Below, in pieces: positions 24,748 through 36,400 of a stretch of 64,000 nt of DNA (its first letter is position 1; the number at the start of each line of letters is the position of its first letter). A program made the translations under genes and the position numbers. Source of the DNA: Hetaerina americana (taxonomy: Eukaryota; Arthropoda; Insecta; Odonata; Calopterygidae); the NCBI GenBank assembly GCA_022747635.1, contig JAKTNV010000003.1, positions 53,492,569 to 53,556,568 on the forward strand, read 5' to 3'. The notes below the pieces were generated by a model. The model was given only the letters and a program-made list of their open reading frames with translations, searched no databases and had not been told where the DNA came from.

Positions 24748-24895
24748 TAACTTTTGCAAATGTCAAGTTATGACACTAAGATTTAAAGGGAATATCAACA
24801 ACAGATGTACCAATTTAACAAAAAAAACAGAACTCAAATCGGAACGATGGGAGCGGCACACGGTGGTTATTCCGGGAACTTTTTGATCAAGGTAG

Positions 24896-27745
24896 TATAT
24901 GCACACACACACATTTACACACACACCGGCGTAAGCTATCATCACGTTTACAGTTCCCCAGATGAAACTTTTTTAATTGGTCATTATCATGGGCCGTTAA
25001 CACAGTGCCGCCAAATTATTTTTTCAGTGTACAGCCATGGAAGACGAAATATTTTGTTTTTTTTTTCATGACTGTATTCCATGTCAAAGGCATTTGGTCA
25101 AGCGCCGCACCGAATGTTTTCAGCCTAAGCCTGTTTTATTTTGATGTTAAAACACTTTCAAACATTGAAATAGGTCAATAACATTAAGCGAAATGACATC
25201 CCTCCCGAAAGATATATTTAAATAATCATTCGCAGATTGATGACTATCATACAAAAATTGTTAAATGCGTGGGGTCAATGATGAGTTGAAAAGTCAGTTC
25301 ATCAAAAACAACAAGCCACCTAATCGAAAGCAACCACGGATAGGCGAGTGAAAGGAGGACCGTTGGATCCCATCTTTGGGTGCCATACGAGAGGATTACG
25401 TAATTACTCACAGTTGCGACAGTTTTGTAAGTCAATTAATGCCATGCAGATAAATCTTCGAAAAGAAATGGGAAGTGTTATGAACTCCGTAAACAGGAAA
25501 ATATTATCTCCAGATAACTTTTTGAACACACACTCATTTGAGTAGAAACGATGAGTGCTTGCGTTGTGAAACGATTAACTACGCAACTATAAGCCAACAC
25601 GATACGGTCAGTCTTTCAAGGTCATCCTCTGCAAATATGAAATAAATTTTAATGAATCTTCGACTCAATAAATTCGAAGTTTGAACTTTTAAATAAAACT
25701 CTAGTTCTTTCGTTGTGAGAATGGAATCTGTGACCGCAAGGAAACTAACAACGCCAATCGAATAATAACATCTCGGATGACACGCAGTAAAAGAAAAAGG
25801 GTTACCATTCCAATAACTGACGCGATTACTCTCGTTTTGGGGTACAAAATAAACTTAGCAAATTTCATGGCCTTCTTCTACATGGTATAATGCAAGAGTG
25901 AGTGACAGGGGGCGAGTCCACACAAAGCATGAAAGTTTAATTTTGCCTATGTGTTAGTTTCCCATAAATAAGTGAAATATTTCAAAATAGAGGAGGTATT
26001 GATAGCTAGATCTACAACGTTGTGATTCACCCGGAGCGATAGTCGAATACCTATTCTTATAAGTAGTACACATTACATTTTTCTGCACAGAAAATGTTGA
26101 TAAACGTTTATCCATACGAAGATGAATTAATCGACGGATTGGGAAGGATCAGTGAGAAATGAGAAGAAGACAGTCAAAGAGGATCGAGGATATCGTGTGA
26201 GGTGCTTGAACGTCGAAAGCTCTGGCAGAGAGTAGATGACAGAGTAAGTGGGGAAAAGGGAAGAAGTAAAAATAACCAATATTCCCCAAGAATAAGTATT
26301 TCATAAGAGAAAGGGGTTAAAAAAATAAGGAGTTTAAGAAGGCAATGGTAGAAGAGAGACAGGGTATAGCAGAGTATTTTCACTATCATAGCACACTCGA
26401 AAACTTCCATAATCTTTACTTTCCTTAATTAAATTTTGGACTACTCTAAAAAGATCTTAATTCCAATGGTGATCTTTACATTTTAATAACCTAACATTTT
26501 CTGTAACTCATAAAACCGAAAAGCAACTGTACTGGAAAAATAATTTTCTTTAGGTCATAAACATTTAGATTAAAGTAAGTAAAAGCACTAATGACTGATT
26601 AAATAAATGTTCAACTTTAAATTAAACCATTAGATCGCGAATTAAATTAGATTTTTATTCTCCATTTCACATTCTTATTTTTAGTTCACGGTGGGTTACG
26701 CAGAGAAAGTCATTTAGTTTTTTTAATGCACTTGATTTGGCGGAAACGCAGAAGGTTTCTGGAGAAAATATTTTTCCATTTATTTGAAGGAAAAACTTGG
26801 AATGGATGTTAAAATTCTACTAAGCTTTTCACGACATGCATTTTACGAATTCGAGCTACACATTCCTTGTTTCAGTAATTTTAATGATTCTGCTTAGTAA
26901 TACATTTTCATCTACTCTAAATTCCAATGAATGAAAGCATTTAATGAGGCTCTTCGACATATAGAAGTTCCATTATATTTTCAACGGCCATGGCAATGGA
27001 AAATTGTTAATAGGGAGCTTTTACAAAATCTTCCGCACTGTAGACTCCTTGAAAATAACCTTCAAAGAGCCCATCATCGATTCGGAGCGAGTGCGCTCAT
27101 TTCGACAACATTATTTACACGAGGCCACGAAACTTTCACTTGGGGGCGAAAGAATCTAATTCCAACAATTTCCCGCGACAACCCCGGGAAGTTTTCCACG
27201 GTGAATAACTACTCGCAATGAATCCTCTCTCTCTCTCTCGGATACTCCAATTTCATTTTTAGCTTAACCTCCCCCACGGGACCCCTTCCCCCGTTCGGAA
27301 ACCCAACTTTCACCCATTTTCGCACGGGAACGTTCCGTTCACGAAGGGAATCAACTCTTTCCGCCCCTCATAGCCATCACTCCCAAACATTTTCACACGC
27401 TTTCGGAAAGGACGGATGGCTAAAACATATCGTATCATCCGTCGAGAGGAAAAAATATATATGGTCGCGAAAGAGGACGTCTCCGGCGCTCACGGCCTGG
27501 ATGAGAATGTGCGCGGACGGGTCGCTGAGAAAGAATTTCGGTCGGGTTTCCCAATTGGGGAGGTTGGAGGAATACAGCGAGGGGAGGAGGGAGATGGGAC
27601 CGGTCGATAATCTGGTCGATCGATACGAGAATACGAGATCTCGCACACTCCCCGAAAGAAATAAAAATCACCATCCACTGGTAGCCACCTACGTCCTCCC
27701 TCGAAACCTCCATACATTCTCCTCACTGGCTCTTACCAACCCGTC
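24896..27745. other. A+T-rich stretch, no gene seen
   Basis: A short CA-rich run follows the mariner at 24900-24925. The remainder, including 25-27.7 kb, has only short motif-free frames and a CT run near 27226. A GC-richer patch at 27430-27730 is also without recognisable coding. Confidence 0.5.
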
Positions 27746-27747
27746 CC

Positions 27748-27800
<53 letters not shown>

Positions 27801-27835
27801 ATATTATATATACGGGATATATATATATATTTTTT
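27748..27835. repeat. (TA)n microsatellite with CCCGTATA palindrome
   Basis: TA repeats flanked by TCCCGTATATA on the left and TATACGGGATATA on the right, so the whole tract can fold back on itself. Confidence 0.9.
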
Positions 27836-27855
27836 TTGCGTTTTTTCTACGGTTT

Positions 27856-28045
27856 TTTAGTTTGCCCAGGAATCGAACCCGGGCCATCCGATCAGCAGTC
27901 CAACGCTCTACCCCTGGACTACCACTGGCCCAGGTTCAATCCACGGCAAGCCCCTCTTGGCGCCCAAGCTATGTGATTTTTCGGGCATCAGATTTTCCTG
28001 ATACTTAGCACTCGGAAAGGAATGCCCCCCCTCACCCTAATGTGC
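27856..28045 (-). mobile_element. tRNA-derived SINE or tRNA pseudogene
   Basis: The minus strand has an A box TAGTCCAGGGG then TAGAGC, and a B box GGTTCGATTCC followed by TGGGCAAAC. This is a full internal RNA polymerase III promoter layout, read from about 27935 to 27862. The 5' and 3' acceptor arms do not pair, so it is not a functional tRNA gene. The flank toward 28045 is unrelated to the SINE at 28576 and ends at (AT)n. Confidence 0.6.
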
Positions 28046-28046
28046 G

Positions 28047-28116
<70 letters not shown>
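28046..28116. repeat. (TA)n microsatellite
   Basis: About 67 bp of TA repeat between two SINE-related units. Confidence 0.9.
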
Positions 28117-28122
<6 letters not shown>

Positions 28123-28350
28123 ACAGATATAAGGAAAAGGGATAGGAACACACATAAAGGACGAACACAATAGATCCGAGGTTCGAGTCCCGGTCAAGGA
28201 AATATTTTTACTCTTGTGATCCGTTCGATTCCGCCTTCCCCACCTCTATTGTGTTCGTCCTTTATGTGTGTTCCTATCCCTTTTCCTTATATCTGTTTCT
28301 GTATATATGAGTATTTATTCGCCGTTTGGCGGGATTTCGTGTTTGAATGT
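28111..28350 (+). mobile_element. SINE with inverted body duplication
   Basis: The arms 28111-28173 and 28246-28308 are perfect reverse complements (63 bp) around a 72-bp spacer. The spacer holds the B box GGTTCGAGTCC and CCGGTCAAGGAAAT of the tRNA-like head. The right arm and the following GTATTTATTCGCCGTTTGG are the normal body of the SINE at 28576. The left arm is that body inverted and joined just upstream of the B box. The same arrangement is seen at 5806-5960. Confidence 0.85.
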
Positions 28351-28575
28351 GTATTTGGCCAATGTGGCTCATCTCTTTCTTCTGGCTATGCGTGCCACGA
28401 AACGCACTGTTCCTTTCCTGTATGATGTTGTATGAATTCGAACCCATGTCCTTTCCTCTTGTGTACTGTCTATTTCTCCTTTGGTGGGTGAAACAGCCTC
28501 CTGACGCCATCTCTTGGCTAAAGAATCGGGGCGCTTGGCGACATATTAGACCCACGGATCTCAGGGTACATTACG
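28351..28575. other. Spacer between two SINE copies
   Basis: About 225 bp beginning GTATTTGGCCAATGTGGC. Not recognised elsewhere in the window; it may be an extra body segment of the SINE or host DNA. Confidence 0.4.
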
Positions 28576-28796
28576 TTTCCTCGATAGCTCAAGTGGATAA
28601 GAGCATCCGCCCGGCAAGTGGAAAGATCCGAGGTTCGAGTCCCGGTCAAGGAAATATTTTTACTCTTGTGATCCGTTCGATTCCGCCTTCCCCACCTCTA
28701 TTGTGTTCGTCCTTTATGTGTGTTTCTATCCCTTTTCCTTATATCTGTTTCTGTATATGAGTATTTATTCGCCGTTTGGCGGGATTTCGTGTTTGA

Positions 28797-28800
<4 letters not shown>
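28576..28800 (+). mobile_element. tRNA-headed SINE, near-complete copy
   Basis: The head reads TTTCCTCGATAGCTCAAGTG with A box TAGCTCAAGTG and B box GGTTCGAGTCC. A cloverleaf can be drawn: the acceptor strands TTCCTCG and CAAGGAA nearly pair, GCTC/GAGC forms the D arm, and TCCGC/GTGGA an anticodon arm with loop CCGGCAA. A C rather than T at the position before the anticodon and a mismatched T arm suggest a degenerate tRNA head. A body of about 140 bp follows and the copy ends at TTTGAATG then (TA)n. Transcription by RNA polymerase III is inferred from the boxes. Confidence 0.8.
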
Positions 28801-28894
<94 letters not shown>

Positions 28895-28915
28895 TCATAT
28901 ATACAGAAACATATA

Positions 28916-28973
<58 letters not shown>

Positions 28974-28976
28974 TAA
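28797..28976. repeat. (TA)n microsatellite
   Basis: Two long TA runs separated by ACTCATATATACAGAAAC, a scrap of the SINE body in reverse. Confidence 0.9.
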
Positions 28977-29099
28977 TCGTGATGACTAACTTGGGATGAA
29001 CGAAATAATATTTCTGTAGATGTAATGGTAGTGCATGAATGGCAGGTGCCTCACTCCACGCCCTTGCAGCGGCTTACGATGCATTATGAAGATGTGTGT

Positions 29100-29282
29100 T
29101 CATATATAATACATATTTACACACGCGCACATATATGCTTATATTTATACATACATGAGTGTGTCCGTGCGTGCGTGCGCGTGTGTATATACACACACGT
29201 GGTTGTATGTAACTCCCGACATCGGACGTACAAACACACCACGCCGACCTACTTACTTCGCTCGTTCCAAGCCACCCACACA

Positions 29283-29320
<38 letters not shown>
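29100..29320. repeat. CA/TG-rich region with (CA)n
   Basis: Interspersed ACACGCGCACAT and GTGCGTGCGTGCG runs end in a pure CA run at 29281-29318. The 275- and 213-codon frames through it (29025-29852, 29155-29796) are repeat translations and are not accepted. A GC-rich patch with no identifiable gene continues to about 29660. Confidence 0.8.
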
Positions 29321-29322
<2 letters not shown>

Positions 29323-29660
29323 TCACATGTCCCCTTCCCCGCACCGATCCTCACGTTCCAGGCGCCCCCCCCGCCTTCCCGGCCGCCGACCGGTCTCTTT
29401 CTCAATGCCGTCTCTCTCTTCTCTCCCTACCACCCACCCAAAGACGCTTTGTTCCTCCGGCCCACGCCCAGGCGAGACGCGAGGTCTCGAGGGGAGGAAA
29501 GCGGGGGTGGGATAGAGAGGGGAAGGAAGGAAAACTCCGTGACTCACGCCCCATTCCTCCTCGCCAAAGGTCCTGGTCGACACGCGGGTTGCCCTTGCGT
29601 GGATGTTTCCACCACCTTTCGGTCACAGGCCTCCGACCCGAAAATGGGCGATATTGTTTT

Positions 29661-30224
29661 TGCTTTGGCGAAAGGAGCTATTTTCGATATTTCCCCCATC
29701 GCATGCACCTCGGTAGGAGAGATCTTGGAAATAAGATTAGAGGGATCAAGTGTAGAACGTGCACATTTAAGATGTCATTTTTCATGCGAACGATAAGGTA
29801 TCAAAATACTCATCTACAAACGACTGCTCCGAGGGGAAGAAATATTTTTTAATTCTAAGCAACCTTGAATATTGACATTGTTTTATCTGACCATTACTTC
29901 ATTGATATTCTTGTTATTAGCCGTTAGTCTCACGTGAGTAGAGATTTAACACTTGAATATCTTGGAGTGCTTTTAGCTTTAGCTAGGATTTCATCCATTA
30001 TTTGAAATAACTGGCATTTTCATTGCGTTTGATTGATATTTACTAATCCAACGCGTTTGTGGAAACATATTATTTTAAGTAGTCTAGTACATATTCATTA
30101 CTTTATCTAACTCTTATTATGTCTTGCAGAGTATCAAGGTTCGAGTTCAAATACGTGAGCACCTCCAGACCCCCCCCCGCAAACGGCGATCGCAGGTGTG
30201 AGGTGGTTCGGAAAAGTACCTTAT
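29661..30224. other. A+T-rich stretch; small LINE D scrap
   Basis: Near 29712-29790, GGTAGGAGAGATCTTGG and TTTAAGATGTCATTTTTCATG resemble the subfamily D C-terminal/3' region (for example 54660-54730). The rest to 30224 is unrecognised. Confidence 0.5.
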
Positions 30225-31302
30225 ATTAAACTACTCGCAGATAAGCATATAGCAGAGATAAAAATATCCGGGGTTGGCTTAAAGAATTTTTGAATGGACG
30301 GGTTCAAAGAGTAGTAATAGATGGAGTCAGTTCAAATGCAGTTGAAGTTACTTCAGGCGTTCCGCAGGGAAGTGTCATCGGACCTCTTTTATTTCCTATT
30401 TTACGTTAACGACATTGACTCCGTAGTCACGAGTAAGATACTTATATTTGCCGATGATGGAGTGGCTTACCGTGATATCCGTGATCCTGAGGCCACAGCA
30501 GCTTTGTCAAATGACCTTGATGCTATACAACGCTGGTGCGACACTTGGCAATTAGAATTAAACTTAAAAATGTGCGTTGTCAAAAATTTCTGGAAAAAGA
30601 GCTATTCTCGCCCGAACGCTCACTGCAATGAGAACACCGAAATAGAATGTGTAGGCCCAATTAAATACCTAGCTGTTACCCTCACCCACGATCTCTCCTG
30701 GGTGAAACACGTACGGGGAATATGTGGACAAGCTATCAAAAAATTAGGATTTCTTAGAAGAGCACAAGGTAAATGTGATGAAAAGGTCAAAGAGAAATGC
30801 TATCTGTCGTTGGTAAGGCCTCATTTAGAACATGCTGCAAGTATATGGGATCCTCAGGAAGTTGGATTAATTGTCGAATTGGATCGCGTGCAGCGCATAA
30901 GAGCTGGATTTTTAAAACGCTGTTATCTACATCTACATCTGATATGATAAATTTAGTAGCGTATACAAAATATTAGAGCAGCTGGGCTGGGAATCACTCA
31001 CGGAGCGAAGGCTAAATTACCGATTGAAGCTCTTGCATAAATTGGAATGTCTCTTTAGCAGTGATGTTGAAAATATATTATTAACCTCATCGTACTTTGG
31101 CCGGAGAGATTATTTCACTAAAATTAGAGAGATTTAGTGTAGACTTCTTAAGTCATTGTTTCCACAAACGATATGGGAACATAATATCATTGTTCGACCG
31201 CGGTAGAGTCACGTTAGGGTAAATTTATTCTCGTGCGTATTCATCCCCTGTCGCACACCCTGGCGGTGGCTTGCAGGGTATATACAAATAAATAAATAAA
31301 AT
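30225..31302 (+). mobile_element. LINE subfamily D, 5'-truncated copy
   Basis: Starts in the reverse-transcriptase region and runs to a D-type 3' end: the hairpin CCCTG/CAGGG (31246-31278), then GGTATATACAAATAAATAA, an (AAAT)n tail. It is the best D copy in the window but is dead from several frameshifts. Reading order is reverse transcriptase, C-terminal domain, untranslated 3' end, tail. Confidence 0.85.
30240..31200 (+). pseudogene. Non-LTR reverse transcriptase pseudogene (D)
   Basis: The first frame reads RGWLKEFLNGRVQRVVIDG then VTSGVPQGSVIGPLLF. After a frameshift near 30395 the frame reads FYVNDIDSVVTSKILIFADD, which carries the catalytic FADD. RWCDTWQLELNLKMCV and GPIKYLAVTLTHDLSW follow, then KCYLSLVRPHLEHAASIWDP and ELDRVQR. 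Near 30930 a short insert (TACATCTACATCT) breaks the frame. After it come LGWESLTERRLNYRLKLLHK and the FPQTIWEHN end. The amino-terminal endonuclease is missing. Such proteins nick target DNA and reverse-transcribe their own RNA; this copy cannot. Confidence 0.85.
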
Positions 31303-32254
31303 ACAGTCGAATGCTACTATCAACCGAAAATTGATTGCTTCGGGGAAATGCAAGGAGGGAATTCTTTCGTCGGAGATGGAAATATTGGGAGAGAAGCAAA
31401 ATAAAAAACCGTGGGCGGTCACAAAAAGAGTTACCGCTAAGCACGGCGGGGAAACGTCCGAATTAGGAAGCTGCTACTTGCGTCAGGAGTGAGAACCATG
31501 TTAGAGGGAAGATGTGAAAGTCGTCCCACTTCATTTGATTCCCCTCGGCCCGGACACACATACGCCAAAGCGAGGACACGAAAAATGGAAGCCTCTAAAC
31601 CGCAACAAATGCCGTTTGTTTCGTCAGCTTTTGCACGCGGACATCGGAGAATTCTCTCTGACCCGCGTCTCTCGTAGAGGGAAACAACTATTCGCCACGC
31701 TTTATTCCCCCGGCACGACAATAGTGGAATAGGAATTGGACATATTTCGCAGCGAAACAGAAGGAAAAAGTGTTCCGGGAGATGGCATAACGCTCGAGCC
31801 AAGAAGTCGCGCCGAAGCAAAGAAGTCCTGTGGCAAGGGGTCTAAGGGGGACCGAACGGTAGGCCCTTCGGATAGCGGAAGTCATTTCCGTCCCGTTTAC
31901 TTCCACGCACCTAATCCTTTTGAGCGAAGTTGAAAGCAAGAGAGAATAAACGGAAATTTAGAAAGACGACGGCTCATTTAACTGGACCCGGGCAAACAAA
32001 AACACGTGTCTGCGCACAAAGACAGGAAAAGACAATAATTTCACTGGCGGAGCGCGACTGAATGCGACGGCACTGGGGGGAAGAAGCATGTCGAGATGTT
32101 GCATAAGACACTAAAACCATGTTTCTGACAGCGCACAACTGTGCTCCATACGAAAAATACGTACACCACAGGAGTGCCGAAAGGTTGGAGGTGATGCATT
32201 AAAAATCTCTTAACGTCGCCATCGTAATTATTATGCCAATGCTCTTACTTCTCG
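31303..32254. other. Unique sequence, no gene seen
   Basis: Minus- and plus-strand frames at 31437-31939 overlap each other and lack motifs. Nothing is supported. Confidence 0.5.
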
Positions 32255-32640
32255 CTTGTTAGACCTCACCCGGAGTATGCAGCCAGTATCTGGGATCCTC
32301 ACGACGCAGGTTTAATAAATGAGTTGGATCGCGTGAATCGTAAGACAGCGAGATTCGCCAAAGGAGTCTATGACACAGACAAGTGTGACAAGTTTCTTAG
32401 AAAGATTTGGGGTGGGATCCCCTCCAATAAAAATTTTTTTAGACTAAATCACTAAAGTAAATTTGAGACTGATCAATTCCCCGAAGACGTTCATCACATT
32501 TAAAACATCCCGATTACTATGGCACACATGATCATTCATTCAAGATTAGAGAGATCGACTAACGAACGGATAGGTTTAAGATGTTATTTTTTCCGAAAAC
32601 AATAGGAGACAGTAACTGCTAGCACTGATATTGAGTTGGG
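32255..32640 (+). pseudogene. LINE C-terminal domain fragment
   Basis: Around 32262-32395 the plus strand translates to LVRPHPEYAASIWDPHDAG, NELDRVNRKTARFAK and GVYD. These are the conserved blocks after the reverse transcriptase domain. Further on, HSRLERSTNERIGLRCYFF corresponds to the end of the subfamily D protein. There are no catalytic residues, and stops occur inside. Confidence 0.75.
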
Positions 32641-32769
32641 ATTAAATAGAATCACCATTACGTATTATTTTTAATATATGCAGGAACAAGTAGGTATGCA
32701 CGGGTGTACATGCAATTGTGTATGAGCATGCATATCTGTGTGTATTTCTATCTATACGGATGTATGCGT

Positions 32770-33205
32770 ACATATGTTTCATCTACTTAATACCCCGCAA
32801 GCCGCCGCAAGGGCGTGTGGCGGGGGTGCTAGGGCACGACCCGTAATTAAGAAAAGAGAAAAAAACCGCATGCAAAAGCCACAAAGTTATGCTTTCCACA
32901 AACAAAACATGGTATATATTCATGCAAGAACACTTACACCCCACACACATGCAAACACTCAAACTACCAACTAACATACACATGCACCTGAAAGTATACC
33001 TAACAGCTTTGCAGTGTTTAACTTTACTCCGACTTTTAAATTCAATGTTTTTAATATTTCTAAAGTGACTTTGGTTTCTTACTATTATGATTTCTTACTG
33101 TTTGGGGAAAGAATGTGTATTTGTATCTATCTGTACTGGAATCTATCTCCCTTATTTTATCTTTGTGGTCTTATCTACCTAAGTAGTGTGGGGCCATTAT
33201 AATTC
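32770..33205 (-). mobile_element. LINE subfamily B, 3' end with C-terminal codons
   Basis: On the minus strand it begins near 33205 with TGGCCCCACACTACTTAGG and encodes the C-terminal block around DRYKYTFFPQTVRNHNSKK (33175-33060). It continues through GTATACTTTCAGGTGC and the untranslated region, and ends in the terminal hairpin and GTAGATG at 32780. It is the longest B copy in this orientation and is collinear with 48912-49140 plus 49827-50048. Confidence 0.85.
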
Positions 33206-33227
33206 CTTCAGTGTCATCGATGTATTG

Positions 33228-33300
33228 GATTAGAGGTAGTATGGGAGGTGACCTAACACCCCTGGCACACGTGCTTGGGACAACTTGCGGTATAGTGTGA
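33228..33300 (+). mobile_element. Decayed LINE tail
   Basis: GGAGGTGACCTAACACCCCTG and GCACACGTGCTTGGGACAAC retain the order of the plus-orientation tail. Confidence 0.6.
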
Positions 33301-33504
33301 AGATATACGATATGAAACTCGGGTTACACGGCTCTTGAACTGACTATCAGGCAAGCCCGGTAAATGCACAAAACACCAAACTAACTAGCCGAAGTAGATT
33401 TCTTATAGCCTTCACGAGTGCAACTACACGCCATTTGTGATATCTCGCATTTCAACTTAAATCTTCTTTGAGGACAAATATGAAACAATGACTAGACCCA
33501 CTCA

Positions 33505-33802
33505 CTGCCCCTCGCAAATATGGTGTCCTGGCATCTTGCGCCACACACCCTTGTGGCGGCTTGGAGAATATTCCGTAGATGTAGATGAAAGATAAACTCT
33601 GGGCGAAGACCTTATCCATTTAACGTTGGGTAACATCACGGGCTCCGGAGAAAAAGCTGTATAACATTTCTCCAAGAGAATCAGACAGTATGAGGACATT
33701 GACCGTCGCACCCTCCGATATCTGAAAGCCATTAATAACCCTAATGACCTAACTCTCCCTACCACACCCTGTTTTGGTGACTCGCAGGGCGAGATGTAGA
33801 TA
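33505..33802 (+). mobile_element. Two decayed LINE tails
   Basis: 33525-33590 has CGCCACACACCCTTGTGGCGG then TTCCGTAGATGTAGATGA, a clear plus-strand tail. A second remnant at 33755-33802 ends CAGGGCGAGATGTAGATAT. The intervening DNA is not recognised. Confidence 0.65.
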
Positions 33803-34599
33803 TATTCCCCGGGCGAAAGTACGAACGTCCAGAAAAACAGACCACAATCACAACATCGCTCTGCGAGGAAAGGTTTCCGATCGAAAATGGGCGGAGTGAA
33901 CTAGTTGAGGCGTGTTTTCTTGCGGGCTATAGGCCGCGAAAGATCGGTTGGTGGCGTAAAAGTCCCTCCCCTGCATTTCGATTCTTCCACTCCACGAAAA
34001 ATCTCCCGGGCGAGAAGCAAATGGACGGAAAGTGAAAGCTTTGGGAAGGATTGATGACACGGAGAGACAGAGGCGGCAAAGCAATGGAAAAAGCAACAAA
34101 AGAAGGCGAGTGGGAGGGTGTGCTGAGAGCGAGGGTGGGTGGATGGCGAGCGAGCAGGATGTGTGTCATGGCGGAGGGTAGATAAATGAGAGAAGGGACG
34201 AGGCGTACGTGGTGGCGGGGGGATGAGGGCAAGGGGGGCACGTGGAAGAGGAGGAGAGAGAGGAGGGGGAGGAAAGAGGTAGTGGAACGTGGCAAGATCT
34301 AGGAGGGCGGCGAACCGAAGCCGATCGATATTATGTTTACGCGCCATTTTATGTATCCTTGACCTCATAGGAGCCAGCCATCACACATCCTTTATGCACC
34401 CTTCCCCCTTCCCTCTCTCATTCCACCACCTCCCATTCCATGATATTTATTTCATTTCAATCTGGTCACTCTTGACCCATGACTGACTCGAAACGAGTCC
34501 AACAGCGCTGATGATATCTTACATAATGGCTGATGGAATTGGTGGAGAAAACATGTACGCTTTCCTGTCGGCGAGCAATAAAAAAAAAACTTGAAGTCT
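33803..34599. other. Unique DNA with purine-rich GC patch
   Basis: 33880-34320 is GAGG-rich on the plus strand. Minus frames of 122 and 155 codons are proline/serine/histidine-rich low complexity and are rejected as genes. Confidence 0.45.
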
Positions 34600-34865
34600 T
34601 CGCTCAACCTGAAGGTCGGGTTGAAAGTTCAGTTTAGTGGAGCCCATCTGAAAATAAGCCCTTGGGCCTGTGAAATCCACGGATCCAGGATGGGGGCATG
34701 CTTCTTCACATGCCCCGGGTGTGGTTTCCCCGAAAGAACTGGCTAATTGAAAGTCGCACGACTCAGGCTTATCTAGGGGGTCGAGGGAATAACCCCGAGT
34801 CGAACCCAATACCCTCAAAACACGGTAGGTCAGCAACTGAAGTCACTAAGCTACCGCACCGCCCG
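34600..34865 (-). mobile_element. tRNA-derived SINE, distinct family
   Basis: The minus strand starts GGGCGGTGCGGTAGCTTAGTG, with A box TAGCTTAGTGA and B box GGTTCGACTCG. A body of about 180 bp follows, containing CCCGGGGCATGTGAAGAAGC and ending in AACCCGACCTTC. Fragments of its body are seen at 19260-19385 and 43062-43150. No target-site duplication was identified. Confidence 0.7.
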
Positions 34866-36329
34866 AATGAACACTGATAACGCTTTGATTTGAAATAAAC
34901 ACAAGCATGCCATCAGATAATTAGGTGAGATAAGTGACCGAAAATAAGATTTGATTTGTTCCTTGTATACAATCAGAGATATATGTTGCCAGAGATGCGC
35001 GGTGGAAGCGTCTTCGTTGAAATTGTGATTATTTGAACAATACGGACTTGTAAGGAACTGGACATAAAGTTGGAGTCAAAGGCGCTGTATAGACGAGAGA
35101 AATCGTGCAACATCTGAGAATATAGAGGATCAATAACCTACTTCGAAGTCATCAGCCATTCGGCAACGAAGCTCCGCCCCTACTCGCCACCGACATATCG
35201 AAGGTCGTAAAATTTTCATGACGAAGCGCAAACTAGAGAGGAAAAAATAGATTCTCATTTCCCTGCTCAAACGTAGCATTATCGGCTTATCGATACTGAG
35301 CGAGCATCCGATACGCTGAACGAGGGCAGTTCGTTGGAGAACCAAAACAAACCAATTAAAATTTGTTTTTGATGCCTCCTATATTCCATCAATACCACGT
35401 CCCCGCACGATAATCGCAATCTTATCCATTGACAAAAGGGAACGCGTGGGGATCCGGCCTTAAAAAAATGAAAAAAAAAATGTTTCGCAAACGCAGAGGC
35501 GGAGGAAGGAAATGGAACGACTCTCTCGCGCCGAACGTTGCGTAAGGCCGAGTACCACACCACAGTTTTGCGAGAGAGGAGTGAGTGAAGAGAGCGTGTG
35601 GTGGGAGTGAGGGGGGACGGCCAACGGGAACGGGCCGTGGGGAAGGAGGGGGAATTAAAGAAATAAGCTGCATGAGTCACGTGATTTCGAAGCGGCGTGA
35701 TTGCATCAATGAGCAAGCCACGTTAAGAGGTATGTCATACAGCACCCAGCGTTGGCGTTCCGGAAAAAACAAAGACGGCGGGCGATAAAAATAAATCGTT
35801 ATCTCTCTCTCTCTCCCTCCATTCCTACTCCCTTACTCTCTCTCCCCACCAAAAAAAAGGCCTTAAAACATCGTCCAAATGGAGAAAGAGAGAGAGCTAC
35901 GGATTTACGTACGTACGTGTGTGTATACGTGTATTTCCGACGAAATGCCACGACCGCAACCGTTCCTTAAATAGGAGCGGCCGAATACTAAATGAGTGAG
36001 ACGAGTAGGGTTTTAAAATAAGCGGCGACGTCGAAATGCTCCAAATGGTCTCCCGGGCAGTGTCGCCCGCGAAATATAGTATTATGCACTCTTCACCCCG
36101 CCAGTCTTCCATTCTCTGTGAAAACGGTGTTTTGACAAAACCAAGGAGGGCGCCCAGGGGGAGAGCGCATTTCCGGCTCTCCTCAATTCTAACCTACATT
36201 ACTACTAGCCGGTCGTGGAGACGACGGAAGACACGGCCCATCTCCGGTAGCAATTAGGGGGAGAGCGCTTGCTCACAGGATGGAGCGGAGGCCTGATAAA
36301 ATGCTTGGTGGGTGGGGAGGGGGTCCTTT
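34866..36329. other. Unique sequence, no gene seen
   Basis: Moderately GC-rich at 35400-35960 with CT and AG runs. The 145-codon minus frame (35279-35716) lacks motifs. Nothing supported. Confidence 0.45.
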
Positions 36330-36400
36330 TACATCAACATATTACTCTGCAAGTCGCGAGGAGGGCGTGTGGTAGGTGGTGTTAGGTCATTAGCCATTTG
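36330..36400 (-). mobile_element. Decayed LINE tail
   Basis: ACATCAACATATTACTCTGCA and GGGCGTGTGGTAGGTGGTG followed by TTAGGTCATTAGCC match the reversed A/B tail order. Confidence 0.65.

Larger units (their letters stand above)
23573..24895 (+). mobile_element. mariner transposon with duplicated inverted 5' end
   Basis: Bounded by CTACCTTGAACAAAAAG on the left and the complement of CTACCTTGATCAAAAAG on the right, inside TA-rich DNA as expected for TA-targeting Tc1/mariner elements. The termini are not a simple 20-30 bp inverted repeat. About 150 bp at the left (23573-23722) is repeated in inverted orientation at the right (about 24746-24895) with only a handful of differences. The second mariner copy at 37508-38462 shows a different, ordinary 3' end. 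This copy has therefore lost its own 3' end, which was replaced by a reversed copy of its 5' end. Confidence 0.9.

Noticed and set aside
27862..27935. Functional tRNA gene on the minus strand
   Set aside because: A and B boxes are present but acceptor arms do not pair, so it is a SINE head or pseudogene.
28576..28652. Functional tRNA gene
   Set aside because: A cloverleaf can be drawn, but there is C in place of T before the anticodon, T-arm and acceptor mismatches exist, and SINE body follows without a terminator.
29025..29852. 275-codon plus-strand open frame
   Set aside because: It runs through CA/TG repeats and a GC-rich patch, has histidine/threonine repeats and a competing 213-codon frame in the same strand. 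No domain.
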